Positions 15,168 to 23,967 of a stretch of 37,694 bases of DNA are shown in pieces. The notes under the pieces were generated by a model. It saw only the letters and a program-made list of their open reading frames with translations, did no database searches and had not been told where the DNA came from. The stretch covers positions 24,172 to 61,865 of the forward strand of contig PMUS01000044.1 of NCBI GenBank assembly GCA_003166795.1, given 5' to 3'. This stretch comes from Acidobacteriota bacterium. Its GTDB lineage: Bacteria > Acidobacteriota > Terriglobia > Acidiferrales > UBA7541. The translations under genes and the position numbers were made by a program. Every line of letters starts with the position of its first letter. Within the stretch, counting starts at the first letter, position 1.

Positions 15168-17132
15168 ATGAGCGCCATCGCACAGCCCGTTTCCGCAACC
15201 GCCGCGAGGCCCGCGCGCAAGCCCTCGGGATGGTCCCAGCTAAAGCTGCTCCTGCCCTACGTATTTCGCTACAAACGCATGGTAGCCGTCGGGATGGTGG
15301 CCCTTACGTTGACTGGGCTGCTTGGTTCGCTGCCGCAGCTGATCATTGGCTCGATCACGGACTTGTTGCATGCCGCGCCCCAGCCACTTTCGACGCTTAC
15401 CGGAACGGCGCGGGCAATTCTTCATCCCCTGTTCGCGTTCTACGCGCCGCTCAGCCGGCATGCCCTGGGTCTCTACTGCATCATCCTCGTCGTCGTGATG
15501 TTGATAAAGGGATTTTTCTCATTCTGGTCACGCTGGATATTGATCGGCATGTCTCGCGAGATTGAATATGACCTGCGAAACGATCTGCTGACCCGCCTTC
15601 TGGCCATGGATCCCGAGTTCTACTCGAAAAATCGTACTGGCGACCTGATGTCGCGCGTGACCAACGATTTGAACGCCGTTCGCATGGTTCTGGGCCCCGG
15701 CATCATGTACACCGCCAATACCATCGCGACGATGGTGATGGCCGTCTACTTTATGATCAAGCTCTCGCCCGTGCTGACCATGTGGGTCCTGATACCCGTG
15801 CCGTTCGTTGCGTTTGCGGTGCGCTATTTCGGCCAGATCATTCACCGCCTGTCCGAGCAGATACAGGCCGCCCTGGGCGTGCTTTCCACCCGCGCGCAGG
15901 AAAACCTCACAGGCGTTCGCGTGATCCGGGCATACGCGCAGGAAAAGCCTGAAATCGAATCTTTTGACCGCGCCAATCGCGACTATGTTGACCACAATAT
16001 CAAGCTGATCGGTTCGTGGAGCCTGTTTTTCCCGGCGCTCGCCGCGCTGATCGGCGTGACGGTCGTAATCCTGCTTGGCATGGGTGGCGTCCAGGTCATC
16101 CATGGGCGAATATCGCTCGGAACATTTTTGGCTTTCTACACGTTTCTGGGCCAGCTCGTGTTTCCGATGATCGCCATAGGTTTTGTGACCAACATTTTCC
16201 AGCGTGGCGCGGCTTCGATGGGCCGTTTGAATTACATTTTGAAAGCCCAGCCCAACATCCGGAACGCGGCAGTTTTGGAAGATGAGGCTCCCCCGGAGGG
16301 AGTACGCGGGAATCGTCAGTCGAGCAAACGGGCCGGCGAAGAAAGCGCAGCAACGCAGGCAACGATCCGCGGCGAAATTGAATTCCGGAATTTGACATTC
16401 ACTTATCCCACTGGCTCGAACGGGACTCCCGGCCCTGTGGTGCTGCACGATATCAATCTTGAAATTCCAGCCGGCTCGACGCTGGCCATCGTGGGACCCA
16501 CTGGTAGCGGCAAGTCAACTCTGGCCGCCCTTGTGGCCCGGCTATGGGAAGCGCCGCCCGGAACGCTTTTGATTGACGGCGTTTCCATCCGCGACTATCC
16601 GCTCGAGACGCTGCGCCGGTCCATCGGATTCGTGCCGCAGGATACTTTTCTGTTCAGCGAAACGATTCGGGAGAACATTGCGTTCGGTGTGGATATTCTG
16701 GACGAAGAACAGGTCCTTGAAGCGGCCGAGATCGCCACGATCTCGGGCGAGATTCTTAGCTTTCCCCAGCGCTACGAAACGATGGTGGGGGAACGCGGTA
16801 TCACTCTTTCCGGCGGCCAGAAACAGCGAACTTCCCTCGCGCGTGCAATTCTACGACAGCCCAAAATCCTGGTGCTGGATGACTCGCTTTCCAGCGTGGA
16901 CACCGATACCGAAGAGCGGATTCTAAAGCAACTCGCTACGGTGATGCGCCAGCGGACCACAATCCTCGTGGCGCACCGCATCTCCACCGTAAAAAATGCC
17001 GACCAGATCGTCGTCTTGCGCGAGGGCCATATAATCGAGCGCGGCACGCACGATGAGCTGCTCGAGCTCAATGGCTATTACGCCGATCTCTATCAGAAAC
17101 AGTTGCTCGAAGAAGAATTGGAACGCGAATGA
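15168..17132 (+). CDS. ABC exporter subunit, degenerate-site half (MdlA/LmrC type)
   Basis: This 654-aa half-transporter has a six-helix exporter membrane domain (about 38-335), a linker, and a nucleotide-binding domain (about 400-640). Motifs are Walker A GPTGSGKST (443-451), signature LSGGQ (547-551), Walker B ending D571-D572 and H-loop H603. The catalytic glutamate after Walker B is Asp572, the hallmark of the non-hydrolysing site in heterodimeric exporters such as LmrCD, BmrCD and TM287/288. The stop overlaps the next gene's start (ATGA at 17129-17132), so the two subunits are translationally coupled. Substrate is unknown; lpxB downstream hints at lipid or envelope export. Confidence 0.93.
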   Translation: MSAIAQPVSATAARPARKPSGWSQLKLLLPYVFRYKRMVAVGMVALTLTGLLGSLPQLIIGSITDLLHAAPQPLSTLTGTARAILHPLFAFYAPLSRHALGLYCIILVVVMLIKGFFSFWSRWILIGMSREIEYDLRNDLLTRLLAMDPEFYSKNRTGDLMSRVTNDLNAVRMVLGPGIMYTANTIATMVMAVYFMIKLSPVLTMWVLIPVPFVAFAVRYFGQIIHRLSEQIQAALGVLSTRAQENLTGVRVIRAYAQEKPEIESFDRANRDYVDHNIKLIGSWSLFFPALAALIGVTVVILLGMGGVQVIHGRISLGTFLAFYTFLGQLVFPMIAIGFVTNIFQRGAASMGRLNYILKAQPNIRNAAVLEDEAPPEGVRGNRQSSKRAGEESAATQATIRGEIEFRNLTFTYPTGSNGTPGPVVLHDINLEIPAGSTLAIVGPTGSGKSTLAALVARLWEAPPGTLLIDGVSIRDYPLETLRRSIGFVPQDTFLFSETIRENIAFGVDILDEEQVLEAAEIATISGEILSFPQRYETMVGERGITLSGGQKQRTSLARAILRQPKILVLDDSLSSVDTDTEERILKQLATVMRQRTTILVAHRISTVKNADQIVVLREGHIIERGTHDELLELNGYYADLYQKQLLEEELERE

Positions 17133-19018
17133 GTGATTTCCGCGAAGAAGAGAAACTCGGAAAGCTCTACGACACCCACCTGACGCGGCGGCTGATGAAG
17201 TATCTCTGGCCGTACCGTTGGATGGTCGTGGTCGCCGTTTCGATGACGCTGGGCGTCGCGGCGATGGGCATCGTCGGACCGTACCTCTTCGGCCACGTCG
17301 CCGTGGACGGATTCATCGTTCCCGCCACGGTCCATTCGATCTCGGTGCACACCGCGTTGGTTGGAATAATGTGGGTTGTGGTGGCGTATCTCGGTTCCCT
17401 GGTCGCGAACTTCGGCCTGCAGTATGCCCAGGTGCGTATCATGCAATCGGTCGGGCAGAAAACGATGTACGACCTGCGGAAGGAAATCTTCGAACACCTC
17501 CAGCGGCTGCCGATCAGCTTTTTCGACCGCAGCCCCGTAGGCCGGCTCGTCACTCGTGCAACGACCGACGTGGACGCGCTCAACGACCTTTTCGCGTCGG
17601 GCGTGGTCGCCATGCTGAACGATTTCGTGCAGCTGTTCGGCCTTGCCATATTCCTACTGTGCTGGCGGCCGGTTCTGGGGCTTGCCACCCTCTCGCCCCT
17701 GCCGTTCATGATCGTCCTCACCTATTTCTTTCGCAACCGCGTCAGGGACGCAAACCGCGGAATCCGGACCGCGATCGCTCGAATCAACGGATTTCTTCAA
17801 GAGCACATTAGCGGCATGGCGATCGTGCAGCTTTTCAATCGCGAGCGAAAAGCTCGCAAGCAGTTCGCGGAGCTGAACCGCATCCACATGGAAGCCTACA
17901 AGCGCGCAATCGACGCTTTTTCCTACTTCTTCCCCGGAGTCGAATTTCTCAGCATGGGAGGCATCGCGGTCCTTTTCTGGTTTGGCGGCGTGCGCGCGAT
18001 ATCCGGCAGGATCGAAGTCGGCGTGCTCATAACCTTTATGCTGTACGCGCAGAGCTTCTTCCGTCCGATTCAGGACCTCAGCGAAAAATTCAATATTCTG
18101 CAGGCCGCGATGGCCGCTTCGGAGCGCATTTTTGGCCTTCTCGACGAGCCTATCCCGGCTCCCAATCCTCGTGCGCGCGCGCTCCAGGCCCCGCGCGGCG
18201 AGGTCGAGTTCCGCAACGTCTGGTTTGCGTATCACGGCGGCGCCACACCGAAGGACGACGATTGGGTCCTGCGCGACGTTTCCTTCCGCGTCGAACCCGG
18301 CCAGACGCTTGCGATCGTCGGTCACACGGGCGCGGGTAAGACCACCATCATCCAGCTTCTCCTGCGCTTCTACGACATCCAGCGCGGCCAGATCCTGCTC
18401 GACGGAGTGGACATCAGGGAAATAGATTTGCAGGATCTGCGCCGACTGTTCGGCATTGTGCTTCAGGATCCTTTCCTTTTCACGGGCACTCTGGAATCAA
18501 ACGTTCGGCTGGGCACCCCGAACATAGACCGCGCCGCAACGGAAAGTGCGCTCAAGGAAGTCGGTCTCGGACCGTTCCTCCAATCTCTGGCGAAGGGAGT
18601 GGAAACGCCCGTCACCGAGCGCGGCGGCACGCTTTCGGTCGGGCAACGCCAGCTCGTCAGCTTCGCGCGCGCCCTTGCGCACGATCCCAAGTTTCTGATT
18701 CTCGATGAAGCCACGTCGAGCGTCGACACGAAGACGGAGCTGTTGATCCGCGAGGCCCTCGACCGCTTGCTCACCGGGCGCACTTCGGTGGTCATCGCGC
18801 ACCGGCTGAGCACGATCCAGCACGCGCACCGCATTCTCGTCTTCCACAAGGGCCGCTTGCGCGAACAGGGCTCGCATCAGGAACTCCTCCTCGTCCGCGG
18901 GATCTACTATCGCCTCTACCAGCTCCAATATAAGGAACAGGAGCTAGGCGTACCCGTAACAGACGGCGCGGTACCCGGATTCCCGCGGCCACCTCAGCCA
19001 TTGTCCGCCGACGATTGA
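17129..19018 (+). CDS. ABC exporter subunit, canonical-site half (MdlB/LmrD type)
   Basis: This 629-aa half-transporter has membrane helices in about 28-325 and a nucleotide-binding domain in about 353-600. Walker A is GHTGAGKTT (398-406), Walker B ends D526-E527 with the catalytic glutamate intact, and the H-loop is H558. The signature motif is LSVGQ (502-506) instead of LSGGQ, so this subunit contributes the weakened signature to the partner's degenerate site while keeping its own hydrolytic site. It pairs with the subunit encoded just upstream. The C-terminal ~20 residues are Pro-rich. lpxB starts 15 nt downstream. Confidence 0.93.
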   Translation: MSDFREEEKLGKLYDTHLTRRLMKYLWPYRWMVVVAVSMTLGVAAMGIVGPYLFGHVAVDGFIVPATVHSISVHTALVGIMWVVVAYLGSLVANFGLQYAQVRIMQSVGQKTMYDLRKEIFEHLQRLPISFFDRSPVGRLVTRATTDVDALNDLFASGVVAMLNDFVQLFGLAIFLLCWRPVLGLATLSPLPFMIVLTYFFRNRVRDANRGIRTAIARINGFLQEHISGMAIVQLFNRERKARKQFAELNRIHMEAYKRAIDAFSYFFPGVEFLSMGGIAVLFWFGGVRAISGRIEVGVLITFMLYAQSFFRPIQDLSEKFNILQAAMAASERIFGLLDEPIPAPNPRARALQAPRGEVEFRNVWFAYHGGATPKDDDWVLRDVSFRVEPGQTLAIVGHTGAGKTTIIQLLLRFYDIQRGQILLDGVDIREIDLQDLRRLFGIVLQDPFLFTGTLESNVRLGTPNIDRAATESALKEVGLGPFLQSLAKGVETPVTERGGTLSVGQRQLVSFARALAHDPKFLILDEATSSVDTKTELLIREALDRLLTGRTSVVIAHRLSTIQHAHRILVFHKGRLREQGSHQELLLVRGIYYRLYQLQYKEQELGVPVTDGAVPGFPRPPQPLSADD

Positions 19019-19033
19019 CCCGGTGTCGCTCGC

Positions 19034-20173
19034 ATGACGCCACCTCGAATTCTGATCTCCGCGGGCGAAGCTTCCAGCGATATGTACGCGGCACGCCTCG
19101 CCATCGCCTTGCGCGAACGCACGGGGGCGAAGTTTTTTGGCATGGGTGGCCCGCGAATGGCCGAGGCCGGCGTCGAGTTGATCGCTGATTATCACGAGGT
19201 CGCCGTCGTCGGCATCGCAGAAGTGCTGCACAGAATTCCATCCGTGGTCCGCGTGCAGCGGAAGCTCGCCCGCGAGGCCGTCCGCAGGAAAGCGTCGCTC
19301 GCAATCCTTGTTGATTCTCCGGGAACGCACCTGGGCGTCGCGCGGCGTCTGAAGAACCGCGGAATTCCCGTGGGCTACTTTATCGGACCGCAGGTGTGGG
19401 CGTGGCGCTCGGGCCGCGTCCGTATCGTGAAGCGGCGCGTCAATCGCATGGTCGTTATCTTTCCGTTCGAAGAAAAAATCTACCGCGATGCGGGTGTGCC
19501 TGTGGATTTTGTAGGGCATCCCCTGGCGGACGTCGTGAAAGCCTCGATGACCCGCGCGGAATTCGCCGCGCGCCACGGCCTTGCCGCGGACCGGCCCATT
19601 GTGGCGCTGCTCCCCGGTAGTCGCGGCAGCGAAATGGACCGGAATTTTCCGGCCATCCTCAAGGCGTGCGAACGCCTTACGCTCGAGATGAGCAAAGACT
19701 CCCGGCCCCAATTCGTGCACGCTGCGGCGTCCGGACTTGGCCGCACCCCCTCAACTTCGGGTGCCGGCCCCTCAGATTTCAGCGTTACGCGAGTCGAAGG
19801 CGAGACGTACAACGTGCTTGCGGCGGCCGACTGCGCGATCGTCGCCAGCGGCACGGCTACCGTCGAAGCGGCGTTGCTGGGCACTCCGATGGTCGTGGTC
19901 TACCGCGTCGCCCCGCTCACCGCTTTCATCCTTCGCCGCATGGTGCACACGCCCTTTTTCAGCATGGTGAATCTGGTGGCGGGGCGCCGTGTGGTCCCGG
20001 AGCTTATTCAAGACGATTTCACACCCGCCGCCGTCGCGACTGAGGTTCGCCGGCTGCTGGAATCTCGCGCGGCGCGTGACGAGATGAAAGCGGGCTTGGC
20101 CGGAGTGCGGGAAAGCCTCGGGTCGGGGGGCGCCATCGAGCGGGCCGCGGACGTCTTCGCCAGCATGCTTTAG
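19034..20173 (+). CDS. lpxB: Lipid-A-disaccharide synthase
   Basis: This 379-aa glycosyltransferase (GT19) condenses UDP-2,3-diacylglucosamine with lipid X to form the lipid A disaccharide at the inner membrane. Diagnostic segments are I-S-A-G-E-A-S-S-D at 8-16 (usually GEASGD), F-G-M-G-G-P-R-M, the Y-F-I-G-P-Q-V-W-A-W-R block, F-V-G-H-P-L, and L-L-P-G-S-R-G-S-E. The normal D-x-P-D-F-N motif reads D-S-P-G-T-H-L here, a variation worth noting. It follows the ABC exporter pair by 15 nt, so one envelope-lipid operon is plausible. Its presence implies an LPS-bearing outer membrane. Confidence 0.94.
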   Translation: MTPPRILISAGEASSDMYAARLAIALRERTGAKFFGMGGPRMAEAGVELIADYHEVAVVGIAEVLHRIPSVVRVQRKLAREAVRRKASLAILVDSPGTHLGVARRLKNRGIPVGYFIGPQVWAWRSGRVRIVKRRVNRMVVIFPFEEKIYRDAGVPVDFVGHPLADVVKASMTRAEFAARHGLAADRPIVALLPGSRGSEMDRNFPAILKACERLTLEMSKDSRPQFVHAAASGLGRTPSTSGAGPSDFSVTRVEGETYNVLAAADCAIVASGTATVEAALLGTPMVVVYRVAPLTAFILRRMVHTPFFSMVNLVAGRRVVPELIQDDFTPAAVATEVRRLLESRAARDEMKAGLAGVRESLGSGGAIERAADVFASML

Positions 20174-20258
20174 GTTCGGGGCGCGGGCAACTGCGCGCGG
20201 ATATCTGGTATCTTAGCTACGAGAAAGGCCATCGTCCATTTCGGGAGAGGTTCCTCTT

Positions 20259-22403
20259 TTGCTCAAGTTCTATCGATTGCCAGCCGTCCTGATGCTGTCG
20301 GTTTTGGCAGCAATGTCCGCATCGGGCCAGGCTCCTCACTCCTTCCCTTTCCGTGCGACGAATTACGACGTCGAAGTGATCCTTCACCCCGAGGATCAGA
20401 CGATCCAGGGACAGGCCAAGGTGGATTTTGTCGCCGATCAGGTGGCAAAGACGGTGCTCGTCGAGCTGCATGCGGATTTGCATGTGACCTCCGTAAAGAT
20501 GGGCGGGCAACCGGTCACCTTCGCGCGAGACAATAATTCCCCGCTGCTGCTGACCGTGGCGCTGCCGAGTACCGCAACGCCGGGAAAACAGATCACTTTG
20601 ACATTCGATTATTCCGGGCCGGTTTCGAGCGAGGAAGACAGCCCCACAAAAGGGATTCGCTTCGCATCGGTCGAAAAAACGGCGGCGTACCTGCTTCTGC
20701 CTGCCCGCTGGTTTCCGCTGACGAATTATCCCTCGAACAGGTATACCGGCAAATTCAATCTGATCGTGCCAAGTTCGCTCGTCGTCGCCGGAACGGGCAA
20801 GGCTGATCCACCGACCATGCAGCCTGGAATCGGCGGAGCGCCGAACGAAGCCTCGTACGTCTTCCACTGCGATCAACCCGGCCCCGTCGGATCATTCGTC
20901 GCGGGCAACTTGCAACTTTCGCCGGCCCCGACGGAGGGCTATCAATTCTCGTTTTTCACGCCTCCCGCACAAGCGTCCACTGTGGCGTCCTATGCAGGGT
21001 CCCTCTCCCAGATTATGAGTTATTTTGCGGACACGTTTGGCCCGCTGGCGGGGCAACAGACCGGCCCGCCCAGCCTGACCATCGCGCAATTGCCGGACGG
21101 ATCGCTCGCCGGCTACTCTGCCCCGGGTTTACTGCTGATCAGCGCGCGCCAATGGACATCCAAGGCCAACGATCGGTTGCTTTCGCAGCTTGCAGCCGGC
21201 CAGTGGTGGGGCGATCGAGTCCTGCCCGCAACGGGAGCGGACGTCTGGATTACCGACGGTCTATCGCGCTACGCCGAGGCCATGTATGCGGAACAATCGG
21301 GCGGCGTCGCCGCGCTAAACAGGGCGCTCGAGGATTTTGCTGTGGGCGCTTTGATGTTTGAGGACGCGACCCCGATTTCCCAGGCCGACCACATCGGTGC
21401 GTATTCCGATCCGTACCTTTCGATCGTGGCCGACAAAGGCGCCATGGTTTTCCATATGTTGCGCGCGCAATTGGGGGACGACGCCTTTACAGCTTTGCTG
21501 CGTGAATTCTACAAGCAGCACGAAGGCAAGACCGCCTCGATTGAAAGTTTCGAGAAGATGACAGCCACCAAGGCTCCGCCCGCGAAGGCCGGCGAACCAC
21601 CGCTGAATCTCGTCTCGTTCTTTTCGCAATGGCTGAATTCGACCGGCGTGCCGGAATTCGCGCTTCAGTACATCGTCTATCGCACCCCGAAGGGCTTCCA
21701 GGTTATCGGCACGGTCCACCAGGAACTCGATACGTTTCGCATGCCGGTAGAGGTCAAGGTTGAGACGGAAGGCAATCCCGAGTTCAAAAAGATTCTGGTG
21801 ACCGGCACCACATCGCAATTCAAGCTGGAGACGTTCGGCCGGCCCAAGCCCAACGGCATCTCGATTGACCCGAACAATAACCTGCTGAAATCGAGCCCGC
21901 GCCTGCGCGTTCACGCGACAATTGCGAGAGGCGAGGGACTGGCGACGCTTGGCAGGTATTACGAGGCGATTCAGGAGTACCAGCGCGCGCTCGACGTTCA
22001 GCCCACAAATTCTCTCGCGCACTTCCGCATGGGCGAAGCGATGTTCTACCAGAAAAATTACCAGGCCGCGGCCAACGCCTTCCGCGCCGCGCTCGGCGGA
22101 GATCTCGATCCGAAGTGGACCGAAGTCTGGGGCCACATTTACATGGGCAAGATTTACGACGTGCTGGGCCAGCGCGAGCGCGCCGTCAACGAATACAATC
22201 TCGCGCAGCATTCCAAGGATGATACCGCGGGCGCGCAATCCGAGGCGGCGCGGTATATGCGTACGCCTTACAACCCAGACAACACCGCTCCTCCAGCCAC
22301 GGCCACGGCAAGCGGCAACCCCGCGCAGGTTCCCGCCGCAGCGACAGCGGCCGCGGCATCCGATACGCAGCCCACCCTTAAGAAACGCACCGACAGCAAT
22401 TAG
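20259..22403 (+). CDS. M1-peptidase-like secreted protein with TPR tail, zinc site lost
   Basis: This 714-aa protein starts with TTG at 20259, 8 nt after GGGAGAGG, and a signal peptide ends near residue 24. Residues ~30-205 match the N-terminal beta saddle of M1 aminopeptidases, and ~230-480 the thermolysin-like domain. The zinc motif HExxH aligned before QWWG reads Q310-L-A-A-G314, and the distal ligand glutamate 19 residues later is Asp333, so zinc binding and catalysis should be absent. After ~550 come two or three TPR units (E-A-I-Q-E-Y-Q-R-A-L and similar), then an Ala/Pro/Thr-rich tail. It is most likely a binding or scaffold protein in the periplasm. It follows lpxB by 85 nt. Confidence 0.86.
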   Translation: MLKFYRLPAVLMLSVLAAMSASGQAPHSFPFRATNYDVEVILHPEDQTIQGQAKVDFVADQVAKTVLVELHADLHVTSVKMGGQPVTFARDNNSPLLLTVALPSTATPGKQITLTFDYSGPVSSEEDSPTKGIRFASVEKTAAYLLLPARWFPLTNYPSNRYTGKFNLIVPSSLVVAGTGKADPPTMQPGIGGAPNEASYVFHCDQPGPVGSFVAGNLQLSPAPTEGYQFSFFTPPAQASTVASYAGSLSQIMSYFADTFGPLAGQQTGPPSLTIAQLPDGSLAGYSAPGLLLISARQWTSKANDRLLSQLAAGQWWGDRVLPATGADVWITDGLSRYAEAMYAEQSGGVAALNRALEDFAVGALMFEDATPISQADHIGAYSDPYLSIVADKGAMVFHMLRAQLGDDAFTALLREFYKQHEGKTASIESFEKMTATKAPPAKAGEPPLNLVSFFSQWLNSTGVPEFALQYIVYRTPKGFQVIGTVHQELDTFRMPVEVKVETEGNPEFKKILVTGTTSQFKLETFGRPKPNGISIDPNNNLLKSSPRLRVHATIARGEGLATLGRYYEAIQEYQRALDVQPTNSLAHFRMGEAMFYQKNYQAAANAFRAALGGDLDPKWTEVWGHIYMGKIYDVLGQRERAVNEYNLAQHSKDDTAGAQSEAARYMRTPYNPDNTAPPATATASGNPAQVPAAATAAAASDTQPTLKKRTDSN

Positions 22404-22479
22404 AAGCCATCTGGTAAATGGCTGGGCGAATTCCTCCCGCCTTCCTTCATCTAGAAAGTGCCTTTCTTGTCTTTGGTAG

Positions 22480-22499
22480 GGGCACAGCATACTGTGCCC
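22480..22499. repeat. Perfect 8-bp palindromic hairpin (REP-like)
   Basis: GGGCACAG and CTGTGCCC flank a CATA loop in the gap between the convergent M1-like and macro-domain genes. No T tract follows, so it is not a standard terminator. Short GGGCAC...GTGCCC hairpins are common dispersed intergenic palindromes in some genomes, but only one copy lies in this window. Confidence 0.4.
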
Positions 22500-22590
22500 G
22501 GCGAACCTGCCTGGCAGCCACGACCGGTTTCATCTGCGGGTCTACGTTCGAACTTTTCGCGGCGGCTCTGCTTCTAGCCTGTGGTTAGTC

Positions 22591-23121
22591 CTATCCCGGC
22601 TGGTTTGCCTGAAGTTCGCGGAACGCTTCCTCGAAGGCGGCGAGCGCTTTCGTGTCAAATAAAACAAAGCAAACTCGTTCGATGGAAGTCGGATTCTCGA
22701 AGTGTTTTGCCGTCTCACGCAACATGATTTCGGCGCATTCGCGCATCGGAAATCCGCCGATCCCCGCGCCAATGGCGGGAAACGCGATGGATTTGAATCC
22801 GTTCTGCGCGGCGATCCGAAGGGCGTGCGCCGTCGAGCTGCGAAGCGATTGCGCGGAAGTCCGGCCGCCAAGCTGCATGCTCGCCGCGTGAATCACGTGT
22901 CGGGCCTTCAGATTTCCGCCTGACGTGATTGCGGCGCCACCCACTGGGATCGCGCCGATTTCGTCGCACTCAGTCTGAATGCGGGGACCACCCTTGCGGC
23001 GGATCGCGCCGGCCAGCCCGCCGCCGAGCTGAAGGTCATTGTTGGCGGCGTTCACGATGGCGTCCATATCCATTTCCGTGATATCGCCCTGGCGGATTTC
23101 GATTCGCTCGCCGAATTTCAT
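22591..23121 (-). CDS. Macro domain protein, O-acetyl-ADP-ribose deacetylase type (YmdB-like)
   Basis: In this 176-aa protein the macro domain fills almost the whole length. It shows the ADP-ribose-binding loops D-A-I-V-N-A-A-N-N (about 20-28), L-G-G-G-L-A-G-A-I (32-40) and F-P-A-I-G-A-G-I-G-G-F-P (about 113-124). The conserved Asn and Asp of the YmdB/MacroD class are present. Such enzymes hydrolyse O-acetyl-ADP-ribose and remove ADP-ribose from acidic residues. It is last in a five-gene minus-strand group, 62 nt after the ArsC-like gene. Confidence 0.92.
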   Translation of the reverse strand: MKFGERIEIRQGDITEMDMDAIVNAANNDLQLGGGLAGAIRRKGGPRIQTECDEIGAIPVGGAAITSGGNLKARHVIHAASMQLGGRTSAQSLRSSTAHALRIAAQNGFKSIAFPAIGAGIGGFPMRECAEIMLRETAKHFENPTSIERVCFVLFDTKALAAFEEAFRELQANQPG

Positions 23122-23183
23122 TCGAGAAGGGATCTCCTGATGGTGGGAACGGTGATGCGGCGCGCTCGAGACCTGCGCAGCGC

Positions 23184-23576
23184 CTAAAGCCGGGCGATGC
23201 CCTCTTCGTCGAATCCGAGCACGACTCGCCCCCCGGCCACGACTACGGGCCGCCGGATCAAATTCGGTTCCTTAGCCATCATCCGGATGGCCTCTTTGCG
23301 TGACGGCGGATTTTCTCTCATCTTTTTGCGCCGGAACAGCTCGTTGCGGCTGTTCAGGAATTCCGTATAGTCCCGGTTACCGATCAATTTCTCCAATTCC
23401 GCCGAGCTCAATCGTTCTTTCGCGAGATCCCGAAAATAGAGCTGAAATCCGCGCTTTTCCATGAAGCTCCTCGCCTTGCGGCACGTCGTGCAATTCGGCT
23501 TGTGCAGAAACCGGGCTTTCTTCCCGGCGCTTCCGGGCCGCTTCGCCGCGCTGCCTTTGGTGGTGGTGCTGGCCAT
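23184..23576 (-). CDS. ArsC/Spx family thioredoxin-fold protein
   Basis: This 130-aa protein starts at the ATG at 23576, six bases after GGAGG; an upstream TTG in frame would include the ribosome binding site. After a basic N-terminal extension (about 1-22), the ArsC fold begins with C29-T-T-C32-R-K-A, followed by K-R-G and the C-terminal R-R-P-V-V-V-A-G-G-R-x-V-x-G-F-D-E segment. Family members are arsenate reductases or Spx-type regulators; the CxxC favours a redox role rather than arsenic detoxification. No ars genes are nearby. It starts 11 nt after the rhodanese gene's stop. Confidence 0.85.
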   Translation of the reverse strand: MASTTTKGSAAKRPGSAGKKARFLHKPNCTTCRKARSFMEKRGFQLYFRDLAKERLSSAELEKLIGNRDYTEFLNSRNELFRRKKMRENPPSRKEAIRMMAKEPNLIRRPVVVAGGRVVLGFDEEGIARL

Positions 23577-23587
23577 CTCTCGCCTCC

Positions 23588-23926
23588 TCAATATCGCGGC
23601 ACAAGCGGATCAACTTCCGTGGTCCAGCGGTCGATCCCGCCGGACATTGACTGCGCGCCTTCGACTCCCTGCGAGCGCGTCCACGCAGCGGCATCCAGGC
23701 TGCGCATTCCATGATGGCAGAAGAAGACAATCTCGCGCGCCCCTGCCAGGCGTTGCAGATTTTCCGGGATCTCGCGCAGCGGAATCAGCACGGCGCCTTC
23801 GATGCGCGAAGTCTCATGTTCCCATTTCTCGCGCACGTCCACGAACAGGAATTTGTCGCCGCGCTCGAGCCGCTCGCTCACCTGGCGTGGAGTTACTTCA
23901 ATATTCGCGAGCAAGTCCTCGGTCAT
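23588..23926 (-). CDS. Single-domain rhodanese (sulfurtransferase)
   Basis: This 112-aa protein shows the rhodanese pattern D-V-R-E-x-W-E (30-36), G-A-x-x-I-P-L (44-50) and the active-site loop C70-H-H-G-M-R-S. It carries a persulfide on Cys70 and transfers sulfane sulfur to acceptors. The start at 23926 (MTEDLL) is preferred because the fold begins right after it; an ATG at 23944 would add six residues (MGREAS). It lies between the crotonase-family gene and the ArsC-like gene on the same strand, so the two thiol proteins may act together. Confidence 0.9.
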   Translation of the reverse strand: MTEDLLANIEVTPRQVSERLERGDKFLFVDVREKWEHETSRIEGAVLIPLREIPENLQRLAGAREIVFFCHHGMRSLDAAAWTRSQGVEGAQSMSGGIDRWTTEVDPLVPRY

Positions 23927-23967
23927 GGATGCTTCCCTTCCCATTTTTCAAACCAGTGGATCGAACC

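Noticed and set aside
15528..16448. 306-aa minus-strand frame opposite the first ABC subunit
   Set aside because: Antisense shadow of a clear transporter gene; His/Arg-rich and unlike any protein.
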